From Verrucomicrobia bacterium UBA1727 (GTDB lineage Bacteria > Verrucomicrobiota > Kiritimatiellia > RFP12 > UBA1067), in assembly GCA_002315875.1 (NCBI GenBank), contig DCIL01000062.1, forward strand, positions 13,011-60,993: 47,983 nt of DNA, read 5' to 3'. The number at the start of each line of letters is the position of its first letter. Position 1 is the first letter of the stretch. Positions 9,071-19,074 of the stretch are shown in pieces. A program made the translations under genes and the position numbers. The notes below the pieces were generated by a model. That model did not search any database. It was not told where the DNA came from and was given only the letters and a program-made list of their open reading frames with translations.

Positions 9071-11305
9071 TCACTCGGACTTGACGACGATGCGTACGGA
9101 TGAGTAGACTCCTTCTTCGGAGGTGCAGGAAATCACGTGCGTACCGAGCGTCATATCGAACACAAATGGCGAGAGACCGCACGTCTCGCCTGTGACTACA
9201 CCGTCCACAAACCACCACAGGCGCGAACCATTCGGATTGCCAACAACCTGACAGACGATCTTCTGCTGCGGCATCCCCGACACGAAACAAAACACAGAAT
9301 CGTTCTCGGGCTTTGAGATGGCAAGTCTCTCAGCCTTGCCTATTAGTCCTGAAAACGCAGACAAATACGCATCGTTTCGTTCGACGAGCTTACCGCCAGC
9401 GTCGAGCGCGTGGACAGCGCACGGACGACTGGCGCTGTACCCCGCGATGTAGCGGCCGGTCTCCGTTTTCGGACAACACCCGTTCGCCAGCAATCCCGTG
9501 AGCGCGCAGACCGTCCGCTCGCGCACCTCGGACGGCTTCAAGAACCACGCCCCGCCGCCGGGCGGATTGAGCGATCTTACAATGCTCCATACGACGGGCG
9601 CCGCCGCCTTCGCACCGACGAGCGTCTTGTCGCCGAAGCCACCGAACTTGTGTCCGCACCACACGCCGACAACGTACTTGGGATTCCACGCCACCGTCCA
9701 GGCATCGCGGTATGCGCTCGACGTGCCCGTCTTCCACGCGAACTTCGGCAGCTTCACGTCGGCAATATGTCCGAACGCCACTGCACTGCGCTCCTCGCCC
9801 GAGAGCATGTCGGAGACGAGATACACGCTGCCCGCCGAGAAAATGCGATCACCCTTCTCCGACACACCGCCGCGTGCGAGCGTCGCGTACGCCGTCGCCA
9901 GTTCAAGAAGCGTCACCTCGACGTTGCCAATGGCCATGCCGAGCCCGAACGACTCATTCGGCTCCGTCATGTGCGCGAAGCCGAGTTCGCGCAGCGTCGT
10001 ACCGAAGGCGTCCACGCCGAGGCGCTTCAAGAGATGCACGAACGGGATGTTGAGTGAGAGTACGAGCGCATTCCGCGTCGTCACGAGGCCGCGGTGCTGC
10101 GCATCGAAGTTGGCGGGACAATAGCCGCGGAATGCCGTCGGAACATCGGCAAGTCGCTCCTCGGGTGTGACCAGTCCCCGATCCATCGCGAGCGCCGTCA
10201 GAAACGGCTTAAGCGTCGATCCGGCTGGACGCGGTGCGAGCGCGGTGTTGACCTGTCCGTTGACGTTGTCGAAATAATAGCCGCTACAGGCCATCGCCTG
10301 TACCGCGCCCGTGTCGACGCGCAACACGACGGCTGCAACAGAATAACCGCCCTCCTCCGCCGCCCGATTCACGGCGTTCTCCGCGATCACCTGCGCATCG
10401 GCATTGAGCGTAGTCACATAGTCGCCGCTCAGACGATCGGACGCGCTATCTTTCGCAAGTCGCCGCATCATCCAATCACAGAAGTACGGCGCCTTGAACG
10501 GACGCGGCGAGCGGCACACGACAGGCCGCACGCTCTCGGCAGCCGTCCTCTGCTCTTCGGTGATCATCCCGAGCGATTCCATCCGTCCGAGTACATAGTC
10601 GCGGCGCTTGAGCGCGCGTTCGTAGTTGCGGTCGGGACGGAAACGCGACGGCGCCTGCACCATTCCCGCGAGCAGCGCCGCTTCGCTAAGACCGAGGTCC
10701 TTCGCGCCCTTTCCGAACCAGCCGTGCGCCGCCGCTTCGATGCCGATGAGGTTCGATCCGTACGGTGCGCGGTTGAGGTACTGCGAGAGGATCCAGCGCT
10801 TGTCCTTCGCACGCTCCATCTTGAGCGCATAGACCGCCTCCTTGAACTTCCACCACAGCGTCTTCGGATGGGGACGAATGAGACGCACGGCCTGCATCGT
10901 GATGGTGGACGCGCCAGAAATGCGGCGACGGTAGAAAACGTTCTGACACGCCGCGCGGAGCACCGAGAGGGGGCGGACGCCGCAATGCGTCCAGAACGTA
11001 CCGTCCTCGGACGCGACGAGAGCCTTCACGATCCAGTCGTCCGGATCCGCCACGTAGTAGGGACGGCAATCGACATCGCCCTCGCCGAGCGAGACGCGCA
11101 GCACCTCGCCCGCGTCATCGCGCAGGACAAGGCCGCCCGGATAGACGTTCGATCCGACGTCCGACCAGTCAAGGACGAACCACGACGCGGCCAGGAGCAC
11201 GGAGAGCGTGCAGAGCAGGATCGTACATCCCCTCCACGCTCGCGCCCGGCAGAACGAACTCACCTGCCGAAACCACTCGGACCGGATAGAAGATGCGTGC
11301 TGCAT
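9071..11305 (-). CDS. pbpC: Penicillin-binding protein 1C, bifunctional transglycosylase/transpeptidase
   Basis: 744 residues: a membrane anchor (about 27-47), a GT51 transglycosylase with the catalytic Glu in ASEDGTFWTHCG and the RRISGASTITMQ motif, a transpeptidase with AGSTLKP (SxxK), SLN and KTGTS, and a C-terminal BiPBP_C beta-sandwich (about 660-744). PBP1C polymerises and cross-links peptidoglycan in the periplasm and is typically encoded beside an alpha-2-macroglobulin, as here. The ATG at 11303-11305 has GGAGG six bases upstream, so the 137-nt overlap with the preceding gene appears real. A small inverted repeat (CCGAG/CTCGG, 9064-9078) spans the stop codon but has no immediate T-run. 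Last gene of the STAS unit. Confidence 0.95.
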   Translation of the reverse strand: MQHASSIRSEWFRQVSSFCRARAWRGCTILLCTLSVLLAASWFVLDWSDVGSNVYPGGLVLRDDAGEVLRVSLGEGDVDCRPYYVADPDDWIVKALVASEDGTFWTHCGVRPLSVLRAACQNVFYRRRISGASTITMQAVRLIRPHPKTLWWKFKEAVYALKMERAKDKRWILSQYLNRAPYGSNLIGIEAAAHGWFGKGAKDLGLSEAALLAGMVQAPSRFRPDRNYERALKRRDYVLGRMESLGMITEEQRTAAESVRPVVCRSPRPFKAPYFCDWMMRRLAKDSASDRLSGDYVTTLNADAQVIAENAVNRAAEEGGYSVAAVVLRVDTGAVQAMACSGYYFDNVNGQVNTALAPRPAGSTLKPFLTALAMDRGLVTPEERLADVPTAFRGYCPANFDAQHRGLVTTRNALVLSLNIPFVHLLKRLGVDAFGTTLRELGFAHMTEPNESFGLGMAIGNVEVTLLELATAYATLARGGVSEKGDRIFSAGSVYLVSDMLSGEERSAVAFGHIADVKLPKFAWKTGTSSAYRDAWTVAWNPKYVVGVWCGHKFGGFGDKTLVGAKAAAPVVWSIVRSLNPPGGGAWFLKPSEVRERTVCALTGLLANGCCPKTETGRYIAGYSASRPCAVHALDAGGKLVERNDAYLSAFSGLIGKAERLAISKPENDSVFCFVSGMPQQKIVCQVVGNPNGSRLWWFVDGVVTGETCGLSPFVFDMTLGTHVISCTSEEGVYSSVRIVVKSE

Positions 11306-14300
11306 GTCCTGCCTCCAGCTTGAACTTCTTTGAGAAAATCAGCATACGGTCGTCCCGCGCGTCCATGCGCATCACCCAGTCGTCGATGACCGGCACGGAC
11401 GATGCGACGGACACCGCTTCCGGATCCAGCTCACGATGAACAGAATCAAACGCGCCCGCGAACAGATCCTCGATGACGAGATCGTTCATCACCCGCGAGA
11501 CCGCCGAAGTCACCGTCAGCTCCGCGATCAGCAACTGGCCGCAACGCAGGCCAGCGAGATTGGCGAGCTTGGCGTCCACAGTCCGGAAGGTACGTTCGAT
11601 AAAGATGCCGTTTGACTCGTCCTTCACCTCCCCGAGCTTCGGCAGCGTCAGCTTGCGCCACGCGACGAACTTCTCGCCTTTCTTCGGCGGATTCGCCTGA
11701 TAGTACGCACCCATCGCGAGGAGAGCGTGCGCGTTCTCTTCCGTCGTGCCCCAGCTGTTCTTCGCCCGATCGCGCTTTGCGTTCAGCCACATGAGGAGCG
11801 GCAGGATCTTCGCGTCCTTCGGATCGACCGCCGTCCGCGCCATCGCGACGAACGCCGCTTCCTTGATGGACTGCGGTTCATGGACGTCAGCAAGCAGCGT
11901 CCGTGCCCGCGGCAGATCGTCCGCCACCGCGAACGCCAGCGCGAGCCGCGAGCGCGCGAGCGCCGAAAGCTTCGCGCGATCGTCGTAGAGTCGGAACATC
12001 CGATCCTTCTCGGGCTCACCCGCGATGGCCAGCACGAGCGCCGCGTACGCGGATACGTTCGCGTCCTTACCATCCACCCATTTGTTCAGAAACTTCATCA
12101 CCTGACGCTTCGCGACGGCGTTGACCCTCGCGCCCGACTTCTCCGCCGCGACGAGGAAGTGCGCAGCGTAGAGCGACACCTCGCGATTCCATGGCGCTTC
12201 GCCGCAATCCGGCCACATGACAAAGTCCCTCTCACGGATCATCGACTCGACGCGCCTGACGCCGACAGCCACCGCGTCAGGTGCATTCGTGACGACGGCA
12301 TTGAGAATGCCGCCCGCGGCAATCAGCGGGAAAACGCGCGAGCACGTCTGTTCGAGGCACCCGTGACGATACTCGGCGAGCCAACGGAGCGCGGCCTCAT
12401 ACTCGCCAAGCGGCGAATCAAAAATGCGCTCTGAATAACGCTCGTAAGAATTCGTGGACATCCCCTCCTTTTTCTGATGATGAGAGGACTTCGCGTCCGC
12501 GGCCTCCACCCCCGCAGTCTCGACCCACGCTACGGCCGGACGCACCGGGAGCGCAATCGTCTGCTCATGCCGTTCGCCGAAACCCTCAGCGACATAGACG
12601 ATACTGAAGTCGCCTGGCGCGGACGGCGCGATGAGCCGCACGATGAGATTCGTCGAGGCATCCTTCGTGAGCATGAAGCGGAAGGTCTGGTCGTTGATCT
12701 TCGCCTTCACCTCGCCTGCCGCGCCGCTTCGGTTGTGCAGGGGCAGCGTCACGTCAAACCGATCATCGGGCGCAACGAATCGCGGCGCGTCCGGTTGCGC
12801 GACGAGCCTGGGCGTGATCTTCTGCTGCGCGGACGCCGCACCGGTTGCCCTGGACGAATACGCGACCGCCGTCACACGCACTTCGCCCACGAACTCGGGC
12901 AGGGTGAACAACGCCTCGGCGCGACCATCCTTCACCGGCACAACCTGCCACCGCGCGAGCGGCTTGAAGCGGCGCGTCCCGACGGGACTCACACGTCCAA
13001 GCATTTCCGCGCCACAATCACCGCCCGTCTTGATGCCGTTAGCCTTCAGCGCCGCACCATCGACAGGCAGGATCTTCCCGTAAAGGTCGAAAAGAGGATG
13101 CTCCGCAGTGCGAACGCGAGCGAAGGCGTTAATCGGATCGGGCGTCGGTTCACCCGTCAAAAGGTTGATGCCCTCGTCCACCAGCGTCACAACGACCGAG
13201 GCCGCTCCCGGTGCAGCGACCGCTGCCCGAACCTCGCGCGTGCCGATGACCTTCGTCGTGACCTTCACGGGCATCTCGTACTCCGCCGGCTTCACGCGCA
13301 CCGTGGTCTGTCCGTGGGCACGGACGGCAAGGTGCTTCGCGTTCTCCATGACGCTCTGCACGACAGAAATGTAGACGTCAAGATTCGGCGCATCCTCACG
13401 GCTCACGGGCCTGAGCACGACCTCGCTCGTCGCGTTCGTCAGTTTGAGGATTTCGGTGTAACGTTCCTTCTCGCGCAGCACGCTCAACATCGCGAAACCC
13501 GTGAACGGCGACTTAATGACGAGACGAGGCGCCTCGCCTACGCGGTACGCCGCCTTGTCGGGACGAAGCGTCACCTCGGTCGGATTCGCGAGCGGCGCAC
13601 GCACGGTCTCGTCGCCCCACGCGCTGAGGTAGAAGGTGCGCGCGTACGACACACCAGTCGCAGAGTCGGACACGGTCAGCACGTAATCGCCGCATTCGCT
13701 CACGGGGAGCGCAACTTCGGTATCCGCATCTGTCCGCGTCTCAAACTCAATGTCGTCGGCCGCGAGCGAGCGGATACGCTCGCAGTCCCACGTGTTCCAA
13801 CCGTTCTCGCCGCGTCGATAGGAGTAGACGGAATCAATACGCTCGAGCTTCAACGTCAGCTTCTTCGATGTCCCCACACGCTTGCCATCCTGCGTCACGC
13901 ACGCAAGCGCGACCTTCGGCGTGCCATTCTCGGGCCGACGCACCCAGCCCGTCAGCGTCGAACCGATGTAGTACGGATAGTAATGCAAGAGCGCAGACGC
14001 ACGCGACGTCGCGGGCCGCCCGCCGTCCTCGAAGACGATGCCCTGACCAGTCGCGCGCACCATCGCCTTCGGGCGTCCCGAGTCCGCCCAGATCGGTGCG
14101 GTGAAACGCACCTTGCCCGCCGCATCGAGCGTCTCCTCGCCAAGCTCGCGGAAACACGGCTTGAGTCCGAGATCGTCGTTGCCGAAATGATAACCCTTCC
14201 ACGCCTCGGGCGCAAACGCGACGTCCTCAAAGACGACCGCGCCTTCGCACGCGAGCGTCGCGGCGGGTCCGCCGAAGAGATGTTCGGCTGAGACGGCGAA

Positions 14301-15980
14301 GGCGAAGTTCGTCGGATGGACGCCCTCGCAAGCCTTGACCTTGACACGGATCTGCGGCGGCGCGAACTCCTCGATCTTCACTTCGCGCTCGGCCAGCACA
14401 GCGCCGTCCCTGCCGGGCAGTTTCGCGCGGATCCGCCACTTGCCGCTCGGCTGGTCGGCGGGGACGGAAAAGCCCTCGTAAGCAAGTGCGCCCAGACGAT
14501 CGGGGAGCGCGGTCTTCTCGACGAAGACATTGCCCTTCGGATTGACGAGCTGGAGCGTGACGGGGAACGGCTTCGGCGCGTTCATCTCGCCGTCGCGCAG
14601 GATGAGGTGGAAGAAGATCTTCTCGTCGTGGCGGTAGATGCCGCGTTCGGTCCACGCGAAGCCCGTACACTCTTTCGCCATCAGGAATACCGGACGCCTG
14701 CCATCCCCGTACGTCTCGTCGATGCGCATCCGATCGCGGATCGCCAAGAAGGTTCTGTCCGTACCGTCCGCCGCCGTCACGATGACCGCGAACGGCTGTC
14801 CCTTCTGCACCCACGCCGGTACGCACCAGCCGTTGGCGTCAGTAAGCCCCTCAAGCACTTTCACATTCGCGCTCGAGAACACCTCGACCTTCGCCTTCGG
14901 GACGGGACGTCCGTTCGTCAGCGACGTCACCCACACGCCCAGGCCGTTCGCGTTCGTGCGCACGGACAGCCCAAGGTCCGACACGCAGACGAGCCGATAC
15001 TTTGGTGCATTGCAGTTCTGGCACCAGTAGTGATGTGACTCCTTGCAGAAGTCATGTCCGCCTTCGCCGATAGCCATCAGGAAGATGCCGTTCTTAGGTC
15101 CGCCGTCATCCGCCGCGACAGACATCCACGCCGTCTCCTTCTTGTTGAGCTTGTTCACACACGATACGCGGTGCGTCGTCACCTCGCCCGACAGCTCGAT
15201 CGTATCCCTCGAGTCGCCGCCTCTGCCGTGATAGTGCTCGTATATGTCCTCCTCTCGCGCCAGCATTTGGACGACGTTCCTCGGCTCGACACGTCGCACC
15301 TCAGTCCGCACACTCGCGATGTTGACGCTCTCGACACCAATCGTCCGCTCCCCACACGGCGGCAGATAGCGTCCGTCCGCCGCGAACGAGACATGCGGCC
15401 TGAGATCCTTACGCCGGAACGTGTAGATGAAGTCCTGCGCGAGCGAACCCTCCGCCTGCGGATTCGCACCCTTGCCGTAGAGCGAGAGTCCCCTGCGGAC
15501 TCGAAGCGTCACGTTCGTGTTGTGTGCGAAGTCGCCTGTAACAACGAGCGACGGTTCGTAGCAACCTTTCGCACGGTTGTAGTTCGCCTCATACGACACG
15601 CCGACAAAGCCCTCGTTCAGCGGCTCGACATTGACATGGCGGCGGATTCCGTTCATGTCGGGACGCTCAGACAGTACAACGCGCAGCTCCGTCTCGCCGG
15701 CATAGTTGACACCGCAGACCTTGAGCTCGGCTTTCTTGACGGCATTGGTCGCCTGCGTCTTCACCGCCACATCGACCGAACGTATCTTCTGCGGCGGCGT
15801 TACAACCGGCGACGTTACTACAGGTTGCGGACACGACACGATCTGCACACCGTGTTCGCGCTCATACGCTCGAACCTTCTGATAAAGCCACCCGAAGCCG
15901 GCCAACGATCCCGCGGCCACCGCCACAGCGACCACGACAAGCACAAAAAGTATTTTCCTGTTCATGACAATAATGGACAT
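11169..15980 (-). CDS. Bacterial alpha-2-macroglobulin (YfhM-like) with thioester motif
   Basis: About 1603 residues. An N-terminal signal anchor (FVLVVVAVAVAAG) precedes many MG beta-sandwich domains, then a bait and macroglobulin core with the thioester motif RHGCLEQTCS at about residue 1205, inside an alpha/alpha toroid, and a receptor-like C-terminal domain. In this family the Cys-Gln thioester traps attacking proteases in the periplasm, and the gene partners pbpC in guarding and repairing the wall. The ATG at 15978-15980 shares one base with the mutM stop (TGATG); an alternative ATG at 15963-15965 would begin directly at MNRK. Neither has a clear Shine-Dalgarno. Its 3' end overlaps pbpC by 137 nt. 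No lipobox is visible, so it is probably held by the anchor. Confidence 0.93.
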   Translation of the reverse strand: MSIIVMNRKILFVLVVVAVAVAAGSLAGFGWLYQKVRAYEREHGVQIVSCPQPVVTSPVVTPPQKIRSVDVAVKTQATNAVKKAELKVCGVNYAGETELRVVLSERPDMNGIRRHVNVEPLNEGFVGVSYEANYNRAKGCYEPSLVVTGDFAHNTNVTLRVRRGLSLYGKGANPQAEGSLAQDFIYTFRRKDLRPHVSFAADGRYLPPCGERTIGVESVNIASVRTEVRRVEPRNVVQMLAREEDIYEHYHGRGGDSRDTIELSGEVTTHRVSCVNKLNKKETAWMSVAADDGGPKNGIFLMAIGEGGHDFCKESHHYWCQNCNAPKYRLVCVSDLGLSVRTNANGLGVWVTSLTNGRPVPKAKVEVFSSANVKVLEGLTDANGWCVPAWVQKGQPFAVIVTAADGTDRTFLAIRDRMRIDETYGDGRRPVFLMAKECTGFAWTERGIYRHDEKIFFHLILRDGEMNAPKPFPVTLQLVNPKGNVFVEKTALPDRLGALAYEGFSVPADQPSGKWRIRAKLPGRDGAVLAEREVKIEEFAPPQIRVKVKACEGVHPTNFAFAVSAEHLFGGPAATLACEGAVVFEDVAFAPEAWKGYHFGNDDLGLKPCFRELGEETLDAAGKVRFTAPIWADSGRPKAMVRATGQGIVFEDGGRPATSRASALLHYYPYYIGSTLTGWVRRPENGTPKVALACVTQDGKRVGTSKKLTLKLERIDSVYSYRRGENGWNTWDCERIRSLAADDIEFETRTDADTEVALPVSECGDYVLTVSDSATGVSYARTFYLSAWGDETVRAPLANPTEVTLRPDKAAYRVGEAPRLVIKSPFTGFAMLSVLREKERYTEILKLTNATSEVVLRPVSREDAPNLDVYISVVQSVMENAKHLAVRAHGQTTVRVKPAEYEMPVKVTTKVIGTREVRAAVAAPGAASVVVTLVDEGINLLTGEPTPDPINAFARVRTAEHPLFDLYGKILPVDGAALKANGIKTGGDCGAEMLGRVSPVGTRRFKPLARWQVVPVKDGRAEALFTLPEFVGEVRVTAVAYSSRATGAASAQQKITPRLVAQPDAPRFVAPDDRFDVTLPLHNRSGAAGEVKAKINDQTFRFMLTKDASTNLIVRLIAPSAPGDFSIVYVAEGFGERHEQTIALPVRPAVAWVETAGVEAADAKSSHHQKKEGMSTNSYERYSERIFDSPLGEYEAALRWLAEYRHGCLEQTCSRVFPLIAAGGILNAVVTNAPDAVAVGVRRVESMIRERDFVMWPDCGEAPWNREVSLYAAHFLVAAEKSGARVNAVAKRQVMKFLNKWVDGKDANVSAYAALVLAIAGEPEKDRMFRLYDDRAKLSALARSRLALAFAVADDLPRARTLLADVHEPQSIKEAAFVAMARTAVDPKDAKILPLLMWLNAKRDRAKNSWGTTEENAHALLAMGAYYQANPPKKGEKFVAWRKLTLPKLGEVKDESNGIFIERTFRTVDAKLANLAGLRCGQLLIAELTVTSAVSRVMNDLVIEDLFAGAFDSVHRELDPEAVSVASSVPVIDDWVMRMDARDDRMLIFSKKFKLEAGHAARIFYPVRVVSAGEFVLPGASVEGMYDPALHALRAPGRVVVRP

Positions 15981-16795
15981 CAGTGTTGACAAGTGGGACA
16001 GTACCAGCTGGTACGACCGCCGAGAACAACCTTGGCGATCTTCGTACCGCACACCGGACAGTTCTCCTGTCCGTACATCTTAAGCTTCTGCGCGAACTTC
16101 CCCTCGCTGCCGTCCACATTACGATAGTCACTGACCGTAGTGCCGCCCCATTTGATCGCGAGTTTGAGAATGCGCTTTGCATGGCGCACAATGAGTTTGC
16201 ATTCGTCGAGGGTGAGTTTTGCCGCGGGCCGGAGCGGCGAGACCTTGGACGCAAAAAGCGTTTCGGCGGCATAGATGTTGCCGATGCCGGTCACGACCGC
16301 GTTATCCATGATGAATTCCTTGACCGGCTTCTTCCGTCCGCGACTCTTCTCGAAAAGGAACTCGCCAGTGAACTTGGGCGAAAGCGGTTCCACGCCGATG
16401 CCGGCGAGACATTCCGGCCATCCGTCGGGACCGAGGGACTGCACCTCCATGAATCCGAAGCGCCGCGGATCCTCGAATTTGAGCGCCTTGCCGTCATCAA
16501 GCGTAATCACCGCGTGCTCATGCTTGCGGCGCGGCAGTTTCGCATCCTCAACGCGCACCACTCCGCTCATGCCGAAATGCATGGTGAGCGCACGTCCGTC
16601 GTCGAGATCGGCTACCGCGTATCGTGCGCGACGACGACAACCGACGAAGGAATGCCCCACCAGTCCCGCGGTCTTGAGCGGCTCGAGCGATGTCCGCAGT
16701 TTCGGAAAGAACACCTCAACCTTCTTGATCTTCCGTTTCTTGAGCGCACGGTCAAGCGCACGCGTGATCGATTCCGCCTCTGGAAGTTCCGGCAT
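15980..16795 (-). CDS. mutM: Formamidopyrimidine-DNA glycosylase
   Basis: 271 residues, the usual length. A base-excision repair enzyme removing 8-oxoguanine and formamidopyrimidines. Seen: the catalytic N-terminus MPELPEAE (Pro2 and Glu3), LTMHFGMSG with the conserved Lys/His region nearby, the helix-two-turn-helix region (DNAVVTGIGNIYAAETLF), and a C-terminal zinc finger with Cys pairs in NCPVCGTK and WYCPTCQH. The ATG at 16793-16795 shares one base with the alr stop, and the longer upstream reading is inside alr. Its place between wall genes probably reflects transcription only. Confidence 0.95.
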   Translation of the reverse strand: MPELPEAESITRALDRALKKRKIKKVEVFFPKLRTSLEPLKTAGLVGHSFVGCRRRARYAVADLDDGRALTMHFGMSGVVRVEDAKLPRRKHEHAVITLDDGKALKFEDPRRFGFMEVQSLGPDGWPECLAGIGVEPLSPKFTGEFLFEKSRGRKKPVKEFIMDNAVVTGIGNIYAAETLFASKVSPLRPAAKLTLDECKLIVRHAKRILKLAIKWGGTTVSDYRNVDGSEGKFAQKLKMYGQENCPVCGTKIAKVVLGGRTSWYCPTCQH

Positions 16796-17961
16796 CAGCG
16801 GCCTCCCTTGAATACGCGGCGGACACGATTGCCGAGCGAACAGATGATGTCGTAAGCGTGCGTACCCTTGAGCGCGGCCCAATCGTCGGGCGTGATGGAA
16901 TACTTGCCACTGCGACCGAAGCATATCACCTCGTCACCCGGTTTGACACCGCGAACCGAAGACACGTCCACAGTTGCGTAGTCCATCGAAATGCGACCGA
17001 CGACAGGACAGAGCCTTCCGCCGATCAGCACCTTGCCGCGGTTTGTAAGCGCGAGCGGCAGCCCGTCTGCATATCCGGCCGAGATCGTGGCGATTCGCGT
17101 CTTCTCGCGAAGGCACCAGGTGCGTCCATAGCCAAGGGTCTTGCCGGCAGGCAGTTCGCGGACCTGCGCGACGCGGGTCTTGAGCGTGAGCACGGGCTCG
17201 ACCTTGAGCGCCTTGCGTCCATTGGGATCGAAACTGCCGTGCAGGTTAATGCCGGTACGGACCATCGTGAACGGACTCTTCGCGCATTCCGGAAAATTGT
17301 TGATGGCGTCCGAAGCGGCAATGTGAATCTTGGAGAACGCAATGCCCGCAGATTTCGCCGCGGACACGACCTTCTTGAATAGTCCGATCTGGTGCCGAGT
17401 GAACGGATCGTTCGGATCGTACGCCATCGGAAAATGCGAGAAGACGCCTTCGCACTCGAGTGCAGGAAGCGCCTTCACCGCCAGCATCGTCTTCACCGCT
17501 TCGGCAACCGCTTCCTCAGAGTCGGCGAGAATTCCGAGTCGTCCCATTCCGGTATCGAGTTTGAAATGAACCTTCGCGGACTTCCTCGCCTTCACGGCCG
17601 CGGCACTTATGAGCTGCGCGGCCTCGAGATCGACTACCGGCAGCACAACGCCAACGCGCACCATCGGCTCGATTTCGTCCGGAAGAACAGACGACAGGAT
17701 CTGCACATGTACGCCATTCGCCTTCGTCCCGAGTTCTGCCATGAGCTCGATCGCCTCATGCGGCTCGGCCACTCCGAAGGCACGGCATCCGGCGCCATAA
17801 AGCGCCTTGGCATAAGGTCCGACGCCGAGTCCGTAGGCATTGGCCTTGAGCACGCAAAGCACCTGGGCGGGCTTCACTCTTGCGGCAATGCGGCGATAGT
17901 TCTTAACCAGCGTATCAAGATCGATCTCGACCCATACGCGACTCATCAATTCATTCTTCAC
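16795..17961 (-). CDS. alr: Alanine racemase
   Basis: 388 residues. A PLP enzyme making D-alanine for peptidoglycan. Seen: the PLP lysine (Lys39) in VLKANAYGLG, FKLDTGMGRLG, VRTGINLHG, and the catalytic Tyr region ATISAGYADG with GRISMDYATVDVS after it. The GTG at 17959-17961 has GGAGG seven bases upstream and overlaps the GH53 stop as GTGA; an ATG at 17944-17946 (MSRVWVEIDL) is possible but lacks a good ribosome site. Being translated after a secreted galactanase is unusual for a housekeeping enzyme. Confidence 0.95.
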   Translation of the reverse strand: MKNELMSRVWVEIDLDTLVKNYRRIAARVKPAQVLCVLKANAYGLGVGPYAKALYGAGCRAFGVAEPHEAIELMAELGTKANGVHVQILSSVLPDEIEPMVRVGVVLPVVDLEAAQLISAAAVKARKSAKVHFKLDTGMGRLGILADSEEAVAEAVKTMLAVKALPALECEGVFSHFPMAYDPNDPFTRHQIGLFKKVVSAAKSAGIAFSKIHIAASDAINNFPECAKSPFTMVRTGINLHGSFDPNGRKALKVEPVLTLKTRVAQVRELPAGKTLGYGRTWCLREKTRIATISAGYADGLPLALTNRGKVLIGGRLCPVVGRISMDYATVDVSSVRGVKPGDEVICFGRSGKYSITPDDWAALKGTHAYDIICSLGNRVRRVFKGGR

Positions 17962-19052
17962 TCCATACCCTCCACAAATCCGTCCATAATCGGGGTGGGA
18001 CGTCCCTTGTCATCGAAAGCGCCGAGTTTGTAATGATCCGCGGCATTACACTGCGGCTCCCAATAGAAAACGCCGCGGCAACGCGGCAGTTCGCGAGTGC
18101 GACGGATGACCTGCGCGAGACGACTGCGTCCTTCTTCATACTTCTCGGGAACGCACTCGAAGCCGGTCTCCACGACCATCGTATCGCAGTTCCAGCGTTC
18201 GGAGATATGGCGCAGCGTCTCGATGCACTCGTCAATCGTCTTCTGTCCGTCCTTGTTGCGATGGCGCTGGTGGTAGGGATATAGCGAGATGCCGACCATA
18301 TCCCACTTGGCTCCGTAGCGAGCGAGCAGCTCGAGATTGTAGTCAACGAAGGGAATGTTGCAGCCGTCCGCATGGTGGACGATCACGATTGCCTCGGGGT
18401 AGACGCGCTTGACCGCGTCATAGCCCGCGGCAAAGCACGCGGCGTAGTTGTCGGGATGATCATAGAGATCGGCAAAAGCATCCTTCTCCATCTCTGGCGC
18501 GACGATATACGGCTTGTGTTTGATCCAGTTGTACTTCTTTTCCTTATTGCGCTTGGGCGTCCAGAGCATACCGTGCGAGGTCTCGTTGCCGACCTGCACC
18601 CAGCGCACATCGACTCCGTCGGCCTTCAGCTTCATGAGAACGTCTTCGGTGTGCTTCGCAAGCGCGGCTACGACCTGGTCGCGGTTGAGTCCACGCCATG
18701 CTGCAGGCATCTTCTGCTTTCCGGGATCGGCCCACCAGTCGCTGTAATGGAAGTCGATCATGATGTCGTGTCCGGCGGCCTGCGCGCGCTTCGCCTTGAC
18801 GAGCAGGTCGTCCGCATTACACCAGTTGCCGTGTTCGCGCGGATCCACCCAGACGCGCAGGCGAATGCCTGAAAGTCCATAGTCGCGCAGGAGCTCAAAG
18901 CAGTCCCGAGGATTGCCGGAGACATCGCACATCGGCTTACCTTCCTTCTCCATCTGGGTGATCCAGCTGATGTCCGCGCCCGTGGTGTAGTCCCGCTGGC
19001 TCGCGCAGCCGCAGGCAATCGCCAGCAGCAAACCCATTGATACAGTCCTCAT
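17958..19052 (-). CDS. GH53 endo-beta-1,4-galactanase, lipoprotein
   Basis: 364 residues. Residues 1-18 are a signal peptide with a lipobox-like end (LAIACGCAS), so it is probably a surface or periplasmic lipoprotein. The rest is a GH53 TIM barrel: GADISWITQMEKEGKP, IRLRVWVDP, IDFHYSDWWADPGKQ, the acid/base Glu in VQVGNETSHGMLW and the nucleophile in TMVVETGF. GH53 enzymes cut the beta-1,4-galactan side chains of pectin (type I arabinogalactan). I use the ATG at 19050-19052, with AAGGAG six bases upstream, rather than an in-frame TTG 15 nt earlier. It follows the MATE gene by 22 nt and overlaps alr, so its expression seems tied to the STAS promoter. Confidence 0.92.
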   Translation of the reverse strand: MRTVSMGLLLAIACGCASQRDYTTGADISWITQMEKEGKPMCDVSGNPRDCFELLRDYGLSGIRLRVWVDPREHGNWCNADDLLVKAKRAQAAGHDIMIDFHYSDWWADPGKQKMPAAWRGLNRDQVVAALAKHTEDVLMKLKADGVDVRWVQVGNETSHGMLWTPKRNKEKKYNWIKHKPYIVAPEMEKDAFADLYDHPDNYAACFAAGYDAVKRVYPEAIVIVHHADGCNIPFVDYNLELLARYGAKWDMVGISLYPYHQRHRNKDGQKTIDECIETLRHISERWNCDTMVVETGFECVPEKYEEGRSRLAQVIRRTRELPRCRGVFYWEPQCNAADHYKLGAFDDKGRPTPIMDGFVEGME

Positions 19053-19074
19053 CTTTTTCTCCTTCAAGGATGGA

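Noticed and set aside
9064..9078. Inverted repeat at the pbpC stop as a terminator
   Set aside because: The stem is only five base pairs and the nearest T-run is about 14 nt downstream, too weak for a confident intrinsic terminator.
12477..14291. 604-codon open frame antisense to the alpha-2-macroglobulin gene
   Set aside because: Arg/His-rich translation with no family resemblance; the opposite frame is a clear alpha-2-macroglobulin.
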